Source of the DNA: Hyperoodon ampullatus
Taxonomy: Eukaryota > Chordata > Mammalia > Artiodactyla > Ziphiidae
Length of the DNA stretch: 64,000 nt
Assembly: GCA_949752795.1 (NCBI GenBank)
Contig: OX457061.1
Span: 125,622,530 to 125,686,529 of the forward strand
Reading direction: 5' to 3'
Made by a program: the position numbers and the translations under genes. Numbering within the stretch: position 1 is the stretch's first letter; each line of letters opens with the position of its first letter. This document shows, one piece after another, positions 22,280-35,375 of the stretch. The notes beneath the pieces were generated by a model that had not been told where the DNA came from, searched no databases, and worked only from the letters and a program-made list of their open reading frames with translations.

Positions 22280-23110
22280 GACAATTCACAGAAAATAAAA
22301 ACTGGCTATTAAATTTGAAAAGAAGTTCAATCTAACACAGAAAAAGAAATGCAGATAAAACCTACAATATCATTTTCCTCTATCAGATTGGTAAAGATTA
22401 AAAAAGCTGGCTAACGCACTGAGTTGGCAAAGTTATGGGGAAAAGAGGTCCTGCCACAAAAGCATTAGTTTCAGTATAAACTTGTATAACCTCTTTGGGC
22501 AGGCAAAGCTACACAATCTCCAACCCAGCGGCCACATATCTAGGAATTCTTCCTGCACTTATCCTTGTACAAGTCCATAAGTCATGCACAGTGTGGGGAG
22601 AACATCTTACTAGTGCTCCAGAAAGTAAGCAAAAACAAATGCCAGATGCTTACGATCTAAAAGAGGGGTCAGTAAAAGAGCCACAGAGTATATCTTTTAG
22701 GCTTTGGAGGCCGTATAGTCAGAACTACTCAACTTTGCCACGGTAGCACAAAAGAAGGCATAGACAATATATAAATGAATGAATATGGCTGTGTTTCAAT
22801 AATAGTTTACTTACAGGTGAAGAGCGAGATCTGACCTAACCCCTGACCCTATTTTCAAGTGCAGATCAGCATGTTTAATTTGAAAATTATTTAGTAAAAT
22901 TTATTTTGGTTTACAAGTGACGCTTACATGTATATTTAAATACAGAGAAAACAGTATGAAGAGATATGAAACAACATGTTAATAATGGTTACCTCTGGCA
23001 AGTAGATTTGTTAGAAAAAGCAGAGAATGAACTTTGTCTGCATAACCCTTGTAGGTATATGAATATACCTATCAATATCAATGAAAATTACTTTTCTAAA
23101 TAAACACACA
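22280..23110 (+). mobile_element. L1 remnant interrupted by a hAT element
   Basis: Both flanks of the hAT copy at 22664-22862 read as L1M-type sequence (AGATTGGTAAAGATTAAAAA before; TGGTTACCTCTGGCAAGTAG after). No intact frame. Confidence 0.5.
22664..22862 (+). mobile_element. hAT-type MER element nested in L1
   Basis: AGGGGTCAGTAAAAGAGCCA, TTTTAGGCTTTGGAGGCCGT and ATGAATATGGCTGTGTTTCA match a well-known mammalian hAT family 5' part. Confidence 0.65.
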
Positions 23111-23184
23111 TACTATTAACAGGGATGTGAACAGGACTGAGAATAAAGGAACCTAACGGATCTAACCATTAGGTAAGTGAAAAG

Positions 23185-23295
23185 AGCAACAAACTGCTAC
23201 CAAAGGCCCAGGTTCTAGTCATAGACAGCTAAGTAACTTTGGACAAGTCATCTTCAAATATTAAGCATCTAAATGATATATGTTATGCATCATTT
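23185..23295 (+). mobile_element. MIR fragment
   Basis: CCCAGGTTCTAGTCATAGAC and GCTAAGTAACTTTGGACAAG resemble the MIR 5' half. Confidence 0.4.
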
Positions 23296-24169
23296 TGTTA
23301 TACCTTATAACAAAGACATATAAGCAAAGAAGCATTTGGAATTTTTCTAAAGGCCTAAAAACTTAGAAAAGCTGATACATAATTTCAAACAGGTGATCTT
23401 AGCATAAGTGATTACAGATTACATCTTCAAATTATGTAGCAGTAATATAGATTTTATGCCAAAAATAATCATCTAAAAGTGTGTCATTTTAATAAAAATG
23501 TACTAACTGATATAGAATATAAGCAGTGGCACTATACTCACGTTTAAACAAACACTATAGAAAGAAACCCAAGAAACCGGTTTATTTTATTCTGTGGCTT
23601 TTAAGGAACAGAGCGAAATTTCCAGACGACTCCTGCAGTCTGATGGTTTAAACTGACTTGTTCTCTTTCGTTTACAAAGAAACTATCATACATGTGAAGT
23701 CATTCACCAAAGGATCACGTGGCAAAGCCAGAATCTGAACTTTCCCCCCTCGCTATAGACAACGCCTAGATTAGAGCAGGAAGGGGTCTTGAAGCAGTGG
23801 GGGGAGAGACACACACAGCCACCATGCCAAGACAGGGACGCATTTTGTTCCTGTGCAGACAGAAACCAAACAGACGTCACTGTGGGTTGCAAGCTCTGTT
23901 TCTTGATCATTCAAAGAGGCAGTATTAGAAACACGCATTAACACAAAAAGGGTTAGTATTTCAAACAATGTAATAAATACTGAATATTGTACTAATAAAC
24001 TTCATGTCTCTTTACGTCTACGAGATAGAACAGAGTTCTCTCTTACCTCCCCATTTAATACATTTGTGCTTGCCTTGGAACGGTGTAAAACTTCTAAAAG
24101 GAGAGGAGTGTACTGATTTCAGTGTTTCAGCAGAAGCCCTCCAGGAATAAATAATTCACCATTCTGGCT

Positions 24170-24330
24170 GAGTGTTTAAAGGCCCAAGCCCTGCAATGGC
24201 CCATGCTTGCTTACATAAAACATATGCTCTAAATCTTCCTCTTCAGCCTTTACATACACTAGCTCTTTCTTCCTCCCTCTATCCTGACTCTATTCACTAA
24301 TTTCCACTTTGTGAAAGCTAACTGAAAGGC
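24170..24330 (+). mobile_element. L2 LINE remnant
   Basis: AAGCCCTGCAATGGCCCATG followed by clustered CTC/TCC-rich text fits the L2 3' region; degraded. Confidence 0.4.
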
Positions 24331-24799
24331 CACACATCTTCTTAAGAAAAAGCGACAGGAGAGTAATAATAAGAGCATGTATAACATCTGACGAATTTCA
24401 GAAATCTGACTCTGCTTTCTGTACGATAATACTAAAATTGGTCATTGTGAAGACGGTTTCTGGAGGGAAGCACCACAGCCTCTATACCATTTAGGAAGAC
24501 TTCTGGATGCTCTGCCCAAAACACATGATCAACACGACAAATCCAAGCTGAGGGAAATTCTGCAAGATAAATGGTTTGCATTCTTCAACAATGGCAAAGT
24601 CACGAAAGACAAAGCATGACTGAGGAGCGGCTCTAGATTAAAGGAGACCAAAGAGACAGCCACAGAACATAACCTGTGCCCTGGACGAGCAGAGCAGGAC
24701 GGGGACAGACATGTTTGCGCTTTTGTATTAAAGGACACACAGCAACAAGCAGCAAATCTGGAAACAGCCTGTAGCTCTAATAACAGTACTGTATCAATG

Positions 24800-25160
24800 T
24801 CAATTTTCTGACGTTGAAAACTGTACTTAGCTATACATAAGCTATATATCCTTCCATAAAGAAATACACACTGACGTATTTAGAGGTTAAAGTGTATCAC
24901 GTCTGCATCTTACCCTTATAGAGTTCAGGAAAAAATTATGTGCTAATTATATGCACCACATACATATAAATAGCCGTATATATTATGTATTACTCAGAAA
25001 ACAGTACATATAACAGCGAGAGAAAGAACAAGACACAGGATGAACAAATGTAAAATGTTAACATTTCAGGAATCTGGGTGAAGGGTATATGGGATTCTCT
25101 GCACTATTTTTCAACATCTCGAAGTTTGAAATTAAAAGAAAAAAATGTTTTAAGTCTACT
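24800..25160 (+). mobile_element. L1-like 3' end remnant
   Basis: Ends AATCTGGGTGAAGGGTATAT ... TTTGAAATTAAAAGAAAAAA, the usual closing of old L1 3' UTRs. Confidence 0.45.
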
Positions 25161-26055
25161 GTGATATATTTTGCAAACTTCAAACTTTTCCCCTGTTTGC
25201 CCTTATCTGGGTAGAGTTGAAGACACATGAACTCCTGATCTTTATTATTATCTTCTATGAAAAATCAAAAGCAAAATTTCTATAGCACTTAACATGCACG
25301 CACACAATAGGTCACCAGCCCCATGATGAGAATTCCCAACCGTGTGCACCATGCGGGTACTAAGCAAACACAGAGTGTATCCCTCCCACAGGCTTCTGAG
25401 CTAGGGAGGGGCGGGGAGAGACCACTAGGCCTAATTTCGGAGGCTGTCCCACACACACTTCCACAGAAGCCCTGTGTCTTGCCTCAGTGACTTTCAAATC
25501 ATTCGTCTGTAGAAACTACCCTGACATCTAACTTACATAACTACACAGTAACTCAAAAGTCCTGGACGTCAGATATAAAGTATTCACCTTTTTAAACCAA
25601 GGACCCTGTGCACCAATGATTTATGTTTGGGGACTTCTATGTGTGTCCCTTGGAATTTCTGGGGCTGCCACTGCACATTTTAGCTTAGGAATTAGCCAGA
25701 GCAGTTTGTGTCCCCAACAGACGATTTGAAGTCAGTCTGTCCTCTCACGCCTATTTGCTTCTACCTGACACAGCAATGCTGTTTGAAAAAAGCAGAGTAT
25801 GGGAGAAATGCTGATTGGTCGTGGTTTGGGGGGAGCCGGAAGAAACAGAGGTTCACTGTTTCCCCTCTAAATTATTCCGAGAAGAGGTCTGAGTCCTTCT
25901 TGTGACTCTTGCTATCAAATCGGCTTAGAAAGTAACCAAGATGGATTTTGCTATGAAAGTAAAATAACACCTTTTCGCTAGTTGATTAGAATATTTCTCT
26001 GGCACTGATCAATATAATTAAAAGGAATCTCCCGGAAGAAAAAGGCAGACATTTC

Positions 26056-26183
26056 TTTTTTTTTTTCTTTTTTTGGCTGTGCCACGTGGCATGCGGGTTC
26101 TTAGTTCCCCCACCAGGGATAGAACCCATGCCCCCTGCAGTGGAAGCACGGAGTCTTAACCACTGGACCACCAGGGAAGTCCC
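26056..26183 (-). mobile_element. Short tRNA-derived SINE, older subtype
   Basis: The T-rich left end, GGCTGTGCCACGTGGCATG and the right head ACCAGGGAAGTCCC mark a shorter relative of the CHR copies. It is flanked by CAGACATTTC at 26046-26055 and 26188-26197. Confidence 0.85.
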
Positions 26184-26319
26184 AAAACAGACATTTCAAT
26201 CTGGCTTTAACCTCTCTCCTTTCATCCTGTTTCTTACTGGGTTATTATTAACAAATGAAAGATATATCATATTGAATGCAAAATCAATTAACATATTTTT
26301 TATATTTAAAGTCTGCTTT

Positions 26320-26680
26320 GGACTTCCCTGGTGGCACAGGGGTTAAGAATCCGCCTGCCAACGCAGGGGACACAGGTTCGAGCCCTGGTCCAGGAGGATC
26401 CCACATGCCGCGGAGCAACTAAGCCCGTGCGCCACAACTATGGAACCTGCGCTCTAGAACCCACGAGCCACAACTACTGAGCCCACATGGCACAACTACT
26501 GAAGCCCACGCGCCTAGAGCCCGTGCTCCGCAACAAGAGAAGCCACTGCAATGAGAAGCCCATGCATCACAATGTAGAGTAGCCCCTGCTCGCTGCAACT
26601 AGAGAAAGCCCATGCGCAGCAGCAAAACCCAATGCAGTCAAAAATAAAATAAAATAAAATAATTTATTAAAAAAAAATAA
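26320..26680 (+). mobile_element. CHR SINE (long type)
   Basis: Head GGACTTCCCTGGTGGCACAG, B box GGTTCGAGCCC, long body and a (AAAAT)n tail. Confidence 0.92.
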
Positions 26681-26683
26681 AAA

Positions 26684-26826
26684 GACTCCGTGCTCCCAAT
26701 GCAGGGGGCCTGGGTTCGATCCCTGCTCAGGAAACTAAGATCCCACATGCCACAACTACTGAGCTTGCACGCCACAACGAAGAGCCCACGTGCTGCAACG
26801 AAGATCCAGTGCGGCCACAATAAATT
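26684..26826 (+). mobile_element. Truncated tRNA-derived SINE
   Basis: Begins inside the family at GACTCCGTGCTCCCAATGCA, keeps the B box GGTTCGATCCC and ends GCGGCCACAATAAA. It abuts the preceding SINE's tail, so a SINE landed in or next to the other. Confidence 0.8.
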
Positions 26827-28444
26827 TTAAAGTTCTCTCATATGTTAAGTGCATCTCTCTTTCTTTCCTAAAATATTATTTCAAGGGTTGGTTAATTAGG
26901 AAATTATAACATGGCTTTCCTAAAGCTGTTCTCTGTCCAGAAGACAAAGAGGTCGACAGGATGAAATAAAGGGGTGAGGCCGCACTTCCCCGACAAGGCC
27001 TCTCTTTGCCTCAGTAAAAACTCTTGTTATAGACGCATGAACACAAAAATGACATGATTTACTTGGACCTCCCATTTCTCAAAGCATGTGCAGCTCTCAC
27101 TGATCTATCTGTGGAGACAGTAGCAGAGACGTACCAGGACACCTTTTGGAAATACTACTCATCAGGTTCCTTACCCGACACGATCTCCTCGTCCTCTCCA
27201 CACGTGTTCCCCACCAATTCAGGAAACACTCACCACCACAGGGAAAGAAACACACAGCAGAACACAGAAAGCAAGATTCAGCACTGTGGCTTCTACGAGT
27301 TTCCAACTCAGGCTTTTGAAACCCATGTAAAAGGCAAAGTCTTAAAAGCCAATACCTTTGAGTTGTAAGCAATGGGTTTCTGGGTTTCAAAATGTTTTAA
27401 GTAAAAAAGAGAGTTTCTGCAATAAGCCTTGGATTGAAAAAGTAACAGATGAAGAAGCAATTCTACACAGTTACATAAGGTTTGTGGGAGAAGCAAGGAG
27501 AGGGACTTGAGTAAACAAGAGAGTTTAAAATAGTTACACTGGCAACTGGTTTCAGCTTTTAACATTTTATGCAAGAAAAAAAGATAAGATCTAATTAGCC
27601 ACATTTATTTATAAGCTTGTAGCATATTTTCATTACCCAACATACTTTCTAAAAACCATCTCATGTCATTAAATGCATAGGCACATCATTTTCAAAGGAC
27701 TTCAGACTAGTGCAACTGTTGTGATGTACTCTATCATTTAGGTTAGTTTGCATTAAAAACAGTATAATATACAATGAACATACGTGTACCTAGTCGTCCT
27801 CTTTTCCATTTTTAAAATTTTAATCTTTTTCTTGTCCTTAACTTTTTTCCCAACCCTATGTCCAGATATTCAATATTAATAACCAGATATATCGCCAAAC
27901 TTAAAATAACCACATGACCTAGTAACTGTCCTCAGATTAGGTTAATATTTATGTAATGTATCCTTATTGTCTCTGCCCACCTAGTAACCCTTTCCCCTTC
28001 TTTCTGAAACAGAACCCAATTATTTTTAGGAAACTTCTACTCCTCACTGCACACAATCTTGATGGGGGCATCAATCAAAGTATCTTCCCCTGTCCAGCTA
28101 AGAAAACGGCACACAATCCAAGGTAGGTTAATCAAACTCTTACCTCTTGAAAATATAAACCCTGAGCAGAGTGATACAAAGACAGTAGGAGTTTATTAAT
28201 TTTAACACCTGAACTTCAAAAGGATATAGGATAATCCCTGCTCCCTAGATCCCCAGATCTTAGAGTATAAGAAAGTAGAATCTGAAAGTAGTAGCTCCCA
28301 AATTTAAGACAAAAACTTTTCTGCAGGTCTGGCTACCAGATGCCAGTGACTACCCTTCCACTACCCATTGGCTGAAAAACAGTAACAAGGAAAGACCAGA
28401 GAAAAGATCACCTTCTTTTCAGAGTGGCCCAGTAGAGAAATTCC

Positions 28445-28640
28445 ACGACCTTAATGCACTTCGAGGTCAGAAAGACCTAGAGTCAAATCCCACACAAGCC
28501 AGCACGAACTATGAATTAACCTCTTAGAGGTACCGGGGTGATCTCACCCACTTTTAGAATGTGGTGTGTGGACTGGAGATAAAACATGTAAAATACCAAC
28601 TAATATATCTGACAAACAGTAGGAAATCAATAAACACAAG
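28445..28640 (+). mobile_element. MIR remnant
   Basis: AGTCAAATCCCACACAAGCC to CAGTAGGAAATCAATAAACA follows MIR from centre to 3' end. Confidence 0.45.
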
Positions 28641-28882
28641 TTATTGTTTCTGCTCAAATATTTTGGCATTTAAAATTTCATCAGGCTTAATTATGTTACT
28701 CATATGGTATTAATCTTAACCAGAAGACTGAAATATGACAAAGGGAAGAAGAAGGGTCTTACAAATTTGAGCAATGAGTTCTTCTGCAACTGTATACTGA
28801 GCAAAAATCCTGTAGTTTTAAAAGATAACTTAATTCATTACACCTGGTATGGACACAAAAACAAATTTCTAAAATGTATGGT

Positions 28883-29224
28883 TGGACTTCCCTGGTGGCA
28901 CAGTGGTTAAGAATCCGCCTGCCAATGCAGGGGACACGGGTTCGAACCCTGGTCTGGGAAGATCCCACACACCTCGGAGCGACTAAGCCCGTGAGCCACA
29001 ACTACTGAGCCTGTGCTCTAGAGCCCGAGAGCTACAACTACTGAAGCCCACACACCTAGAGCCCGTGCTCCGCAAGAGAAGCCACCGCAATGAGAAGCCC
29101 AGACACTGCAACGAAGAGTAGCCCCCACTCGCTGCAACTAGAGAAAGCCCACACACAGCAACGAAGACCCAATGCAGCCAATAAATTAATTAATTAAAAA
29201 AGGAAACACCATTAAAAAATAAAA
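28883..29224 (+). mobile_element. CHR SINE (long type)
   Basis: Full-length copy flanked by TAAAATGTATG at 28870-28880 and 29225-29235. Confidence 0.93.
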
Positions 29225-29544
29225 TAAAATGTATGCTCAATGACCAACCTTTCCACAAAATGTACATCGTATAATTTAAATATCACCAACAATATTTCAT
29301 AGTTCAAGTATCACTAACACTAAAATATCAATACCTCAGCAAGTAGGAAAAATTATCCAGTCAATGAGCTGTAACTGTAACTGGTTTGCAGCTTTCTTGC
29401 AAAAATAACTTTATTGATAAGAGGACTTTTTGCCTTGTTTATTTTTTCCCCAGACACAAAAGCATACCTATGTAAACACAACTTTATTATTAACGTCTAT
29501 AATCTAAACAAAGAGTTTTTAAATTATCTGTCGGAAAATTTTAA

Positions 29545-31556
29545 TTTATGTTATTTTGTTTTGGTTTTGGTTTTTGTGTTGAAGTATAGTTGATTTACAG
29601 TGTTACGCTAGTTTCAGGTATACAGCAAAGTGATTCAGTTATACATATATATCTATTCTTTTTCAGATTCTTTTCCCTTATAGGTTATTACAAAATGTTG
29701 AGTAGAGTTCTCTGTGCTATACAGTAGGTCCTTGTTGGTTATCTATTTTATATATAGTAGTGTGTATATGTTAATCCCAAACTCCTCATTTATTCCCCCT
29801 GCTTTCCCCCCTTTGGTAACCATAAGTTTGTTTTCTGTGTCTGTGGGTGTATTTCTGTTCTGTATATAAGTTCATTTGTATCACATTTTTTTTTAGATTC
29901 CACATATAAGCAATATCATGTATTTGTCTTTCTTTGTCCAGTATGCTTCACTTAATATGATAATCTCTAGGTCCATCCATGTTGCTGAAAATGGCGTTAT
30001 TTCATTTTTTATGGCTGAGTAATATTCCATTGTATATATATATACCACATCTTCATTATCCATTCATCCGTCAATGGACATTGAGGTTGCTTCCATGTCT
30101 TGGCTATTGTAAATAGTGCTGCTATGAACACTGGGGTGCATGTATCTTTTTAAATTATGGTTTTCTCCAGATATATGTCCAGGAATGGGATGGCAGGATC
30201 ATATGGTAGCTCTATTTTTAGTTTTTTAAGGAACCTCCATACTGTTCTCCATAGTGGCTGTACCAATTTACATTCCCACCAACAGCGTAGGAGGGTTCCT
30301 TTTTCTCCACACCCTCTCCTGAATTTATTATTTGTAGATGTTTTAATGATGGCCATTCTGAGCACTGTGAGGTGATACGTCACTGTAGCTTTTATTTGCA
30401 TTTCTTTAATAATTAGCAATATTGAGCATCTTTTCATGTGCTTTTTGTCTATCTGTATGTCTTCCTTGGAGAAATGTCTATTTAGATCTTCTGCGTATTT
30501 TCTGAATAGGCTGTGGGGTTTTTTTGATATTGAACTGTATGAGCTGTTTGTATATTTTGGAGATTAATCCCTTGTCAGTCACATTGTTTGCAAATATTTT
30601 CTCCCATTCTGTAGGTTTCCTTTTCATTTTGTTTATGGTTTCCTTTGTTGTGCTAAAGCTTTTAAGTTTAATTAGGTCCCATTTGTTTATTTTTGTTTTT
30701 ATTTCCATTGCTCTAGGAAATGGATCCAAACAGATACTGTTAACGATGTATGTCAGTGTTCTGCCTATGTTTTCCTCTAGAAGTTTTAGAGTATCTGGTC
30801 TTACATTTAGGCCTTTAATCCATTTTGAGTTTACTTTCGTGTATGGTGTTACAGAATGTTCTAATTTCATTTTTTTTACATGTAGCTGTCCAGTTTTCCC
30901 AGCACCACTTACTGAAGAGACTGTCTTTTCTCCACTGTATATTCTTGCCTCCTTTGTTGTTGATTAATTGACTGTAAGTGCATGGGTTTATTTCTGGGCT
31001 TTCCATCCTGGTCCATTGATCTAGATGTCTGTTTTTCTACCAGGACCATACTGTTTTGATTATTGTAGCTTTGTAGTATGGTCTGAAGTCAGGGAGCCTG
31101 ATTCCTCCAGCTCCATTTTTCTTTCTAAAGATTGCTTTGGCTATTCGGGGGTCTTCTGTACTTCCATACAAATTTTAACATTGGTAATTTCATAGGGATT
31201 GCACTGAATCTATAGATTGCCTTGGGTAGTATAGTCATTTTGACAATACTGATTCATCCAATCCAAGAACATGGTGTATTTTTCCATCTGTTTATGGTGT
31301 CTTCAGTTTCTTTCACCAGCCTCTTACAGTTTTCAGAGCACAGGTCTTTTGCCTCCCTAGATAAGTTTACTCCTAGGTATTTTATTCTTTTTGATGCGAT
31401 GGTAAATGGGACTGTTTCCTTAATTTCTCTTTCTGATTTTTTGTTGTTAGTGTATAGAAATGCAACAGATTTCTGCGTATTCATTTTACATCCTGCAACT
31501 TTACCGAATTCTTTAATGAGCTCTAGTAGTTTTCTGGTTATATTATTATTTAAAGA
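29545..31556 (-). mobile_element. 5'-truncated L1 (ORF2 C-terminal part and 3' UTR)
   Basis: Minus-strand frames read as L1 ORF2: one near 31254-31484 holds IASKRIKYLGVNLSREAKDL, another at 30815-31006 holds [15 protein letters not shown], and one at 30150-30437 holds the C-terminal [16 protein letters not shown]. The 3' UTR (29560-30140) resembles cetartiodactyl L1. Several frameshifts and stops separate the frames, so it is dead. Confidence 0.9.
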
Positions 31557-31566
31557 AATATTTTCA

Positions 31567-31850
31567 TCAATGGGAAAAGAATAGTCTCTTCAACAAACGA
31601 CGCTGGGACAATGGGCTAGCTATATGTGAAAGAATGAAGTTAGACCCTACCTACCTCACACCATACATGAAAATTAACTCAAAATGGATCACAGACCCAC
31701 ATGTAAGGGCTAACATTATTAAACTCTTCAAAGGAAACAGAGGAGTAAATCCTGTGACCTTGGGTGAGGCAATGGTTTTGCAGATAAAACACCAAAGCAC
31801 AGGTGGCAAAAGAAAAAACAGAGAAACGAGACTACATCAGAATTAAGATA
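31567..31850 (+). mobile_element. L1 ORF2 fragment in opposite orientation
   Basis: The plus-strand frame at 31634-31846 reads as L1 ORF2 (MKLDPTYLTPYMKINSKW, then VRANIIKLFKGNRG). The same ORF2 region also occurs inside the minus-strand L1 next to it (30478-30870), so this is a second copy and not part of the same insertion. Confidence 0.85.
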
Positions 31851-31884
31851 ATCGTTCCCACCTAGAGGCGAGACATTGTGTGTA

Positions 31885-32125
31885 ATACTAACAATAAAAG
31901 AACTAGCATGTATTGAGTGCTTACTGTGTGCTAGACACTGTTCTCAGCACTTTACATATATTAGCTCATTTAATCCTCACAACCACCCCAGGAGACAGGT
32001 ATTACGATCTCCATTTTACAAATTAGAAAAGGCAGGCACAGAGAGTTAAGAGATATGCCCAGGGCCACATAGTAAGTAGTGGAACATGGATTCAAACTCA
32101 AGTAGTTTGATTCCAAAGGCATTTC
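31885..32125 (-). mobile_element. MIR, nearly full length
   Basis: TATTGAGTGCTTACTGTGTG, CATTTTACAAATTAGAAAAG and CACATAGTAAGTAGTGGAAC give the reverse-strand MIR from 3' to 5' end. Confidence 0.8.
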
Positions 32126-32503
32126 TTACCACTGTGAGTACTGCCTAAAAACAGCTTCACGGTTTGTTTGCTTGTTGCTCTGCGAGTAGATTAAGACTGT
32201 TGATGCTGCCTTCTCCCCAAACACCTGCACACATGCACTGAGCGCTCATACAGTTAACACAACCCAATCCTTCACTGTCACCGGCCCTCTCTGCCTTTGG
32301 CCCCAGACCACAAGTCTGCTGCACAAGTTGTCACTGGCACTGCTTTGGTACCAGCACTCACAACCCTGTGCTGCAGCAGAGGTCAGTGACAATGACACAT
32401 CCCATTCTCATCCTCAGGTTGTTCCAAACTCATCTTAGGCACAGGAAGCAGAGCCAACTGCCCCTCCAGGGGTTTACTTAGAAACTGGTTTTCAAACTTT
32501 TTT

Positions 32504-32703
32504 TTTTTTTGGCAGTACACGGGCCTCTCACTGTTGTGGCCTCTCCCATTGCGGAGCACAGGCTCCGGACACGCACGCTCAGCGGCCATGGCTCACGGGC
32601 CCAGTTGCTCCATGGCATGTGGGATCTTCCCGGACCGGGGCACGAACCCGTGTCCCCTGCATCGGCAGGCGGACTCTCAACCACTGTGCCACCTGGGAAG
32701 CCC
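32504..32703 (-). mobile_element. CHR SINE (short type)
   Basis: Minus-strand copy flanked by TCAAACTTTTTT at 32492-32503 and 32704-32715. Confidence 0.94.
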
Positions 32704-33289
32704 TCAAACTTTTTTAACGGTGGCCCACAGCAAGAAATATTTCTCACTGACACAGTATACAGATATGCACCTAAGTAAAATCAAAGTTTAGCATATTTAC
32801 TATTTGGCATATACTCTGGTATTTTTACTTTGTTTCCTTCCTTCCTCTTTTTTTCTTTTTTTAAATATTGGTCACAACCCAACATGCTGAAACCTGTAAT
32901 TTGACAAACACTGAACTAGAGAAATACAGAGAGTAATGAAATTATCTGCTTTCCCACAAATAAAAACCTTTATATTCCCACCCACTAGTCCTCAATATAT
33001 ATTTGCTGAACTGAGCTACAAAAAACTAGTACTTAATTGTTACACCTTAGAGTGAACTAATTTATTAGTAAATTTCACCATCACACTTCTTCCGCAGTCT
33101 AAGTCTTTTCTCAAAGGGGAATATCCAAATAATAGTTCTACATGCAAAAGTAGGTATATATTTGTTTACTAAGACTATAGCTTATTACCGCTGGGGTCAA
33201 TCTCAAAAGATTTGAGAGCAGTGATCCCTGTCATTTAAGCTCATAGGCAGATTACTGTGCTATCACACACATATAAAACATATATGCTT

Positions 33290-33475
33290 GGGCCTCCCTG
33301 GTGGCGCAGTGGTTGAGAGTCCGCCTGCCGATTCAGGGGATACGGGTTCGTGCCCCGGTCTGGGAGGATCCCATATGCCGCTGCTGAGCCTGCACATCCG
33401 GAGCCTGTGCTCCACGACGGGAGAGGCCACAACAGTGAGAGGCCCGCGTACCACAAAAAAAAAAAAAAAAAAAAA
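33290..33475 (+). mobile_element. CHR SINE (short type) with internal deletion
   Basis: The copy jumps from ATGCCGCTG to CTGAGCCTGCACATCCGG, missing about 30 bp of the usual body. It keeps a pure A tail of about 20 and is flanked by ATATGCTT. Confidence 0.92.
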
Positions 33476-34382
33476 ATATGCTTTTATTTTAAATTATGGA
33501 ATAAGGCAGGCAGAAATCTAAAATTCTGCACATTCCCTGACAGCCCAGTTTCAGCTGTGTATTAAGAGCAGGAAGTCTAGTCCCCAGTGGATCTTCTCCT
33601 CCCTCTGTGACCCTACTGATAAGAAATGGTCACCCTGGTGAGGGAGGGGAAAGTGAGTGTTGTTAAGTTGATAATGGAAGTCCCAGAATGTCAGCAGATT
33701 TCCAAATGGAAGATTAAAAGTGTAACAGCACAGTGCTGGTACTTAGGAGGTGGTCAATGGGACATCTGCTGGATAAATTAATATGATAAATAAAGTATTT
33801 ACTCTCTAAATTTGTTCTGCCATTCAAAGTCATACTTAACTGCCACCTATGTAAACGGCAAAGCCTTGGAAATTAAAACCAAATGGCAAAGAAGTTGACA
33901 GAAGATACACGACCAGTAAGTAGCAATGCTAAATTACCCAATTCACTGTTTCCTTCTCTGTTCTATTGACACCCCAAAACAAAAAGCCACATTCTTAGGT
34001 AGGGATGATAAAGTGGGTATTAAGACATCTGTATAACTGGAAACAAGTTGCATGTTCATTTATTATCTCTGCACATAAGATGATTTGTAGATTACATGAA
34101 TAAAAAGATTCATGGAATTTGCTCTCTTAAATGGCGGAGGGAATAAATTGACAAACTAAAGCAAATCCATCTTTGATCTAGTTAAGGTTGTAAAGGACTA
34201 CCAAAAAACTATGAATTAAACATCTGTTTATTAAAAAACAAAAACAAAACTTTAAAATACAATTTAAGCCACCAGTCTCCTGTGGCCTCGTGTCAGCACG
34301 AAACAGAGACCTCAATGCTGGGAAAACAGCCAAAATCACAAACCTAATCTACGTGGCAAGAGACCTGCTCACGTTTTGATAT

Positions 34383-34688
34383 TTTTTTTTTTTCTTTTTT
34401 AAAGAAGGATATTAATTTATTTATTTTTGCTGTGTTGGATCTTCGTTTCTGTGCGAGGGCTTTCTCTAGTTGTGGCAAGCGGGGGACACTCTTCATCGCG
34501 GTGCGCGGGCCTCTCACTATCGCGGCCTCTCTTGTTGCAAAGCACGGGCTCCAGACGCGCAGGCTCAGTAGTTGTGGCTCACGGGCCTAGTTGCTCCGCG
34601 GCATGTGGGATCCTCCCAGACCAGGGCTCGAACCCGTGTCTCCTGCATTAGCAGGCAGATTCTCAACCACTGCGCCACCAGGGAAGCC
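34383..34688 (-). mobile_element. CHR SINE, mosaic of long and short types
   Basis: Minus-strand copy with perfect 15-bp duplication CTCACGTTTTGATAT (34368-34382 and 34689-34703). It has the long-type 3' part but short-type ACTATCGCGGCCTCTC wording in the body. Confidence 0.93.
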
Positions 34689-35252
34689 CTCACGTTTTGA
34701 TATCTTGAAACACAAAGCATTTTTAACTTACAACAAACCATGAGATGGTATAAAATTAATCATACTAAAAGTGTCAGCTAATTTTAGAAAACAGAGCTAG
34801 AGATAGTAATATGAAACACATTTAATTGAAGATTTTAAATTCATATACTGTGGGCAAAATAAATCTAAAGACAGGCTTTGTTTTATACTATTATTTTAGA
34901 ATACAAAGACTTTTTGACATCAGATGAATTAATTTATAAGAAGAGATTTAATTTTCTAGTTGGCTAGAAGATTAAAGGTAAGAGAAGTACAATAAGGACT
35001 CGAATCCTAAAATAATTTTACAAAGAATCTACACAATGCCCCTATGGCAATAAGAATCTAACACCTGGATTTTCAAATAACGTGCAAAAAATGCTAACTA
35101 CTGATACTTTCAGGAGGGAATAAAAATGAACAAATTCATCTATTCTAATAGGAAGAAAAAAGCTTTACTTAAATATATGTCTGAGCTAATGGATGTCAAG
35201 AAATGATTTCAGGTAGAAACTTTAAAAAACAAAACAAAACAAAAAAAACTTT

Positions 35253-35375
35253 GGGAATTCCCTGGTGGTCCAGTGGTTAGGACTCAGTGCTTTCACTGCT
35301 CTGGGCCCAGGTTCATTCCCTGGTCAGAGAACTAAGATCTTGCAAGCCGCTTGGCGCAGCAAAAAAAAAAAAAAT
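35253..35375 (+). mobile_element. Short tRNA-derived SINE, older subtype
   Basis: Head GGGAATTCCCTGGTGGTCCA, B box GGTTCATTCCC, end GGCGCAGC followed by poly(A). About 120 bp, the plus-strand counterpart of the copy at 26056. Confidence 0.85.

Noticed and set aside
30150..31584. Several 70-150 codon frames with reverse-transcriptase-like text
   Set aside because: They are pieces of dead L1 ORF2, broken by stops and frameshifts, not a host gene.
31556..31850. Twin-priming (5' inversion) of a single L1
   Set aside because: The plus-strand piece duplicates an ORF2 segment already present in the minus-strand piece, which one inverted insertion would not produce.
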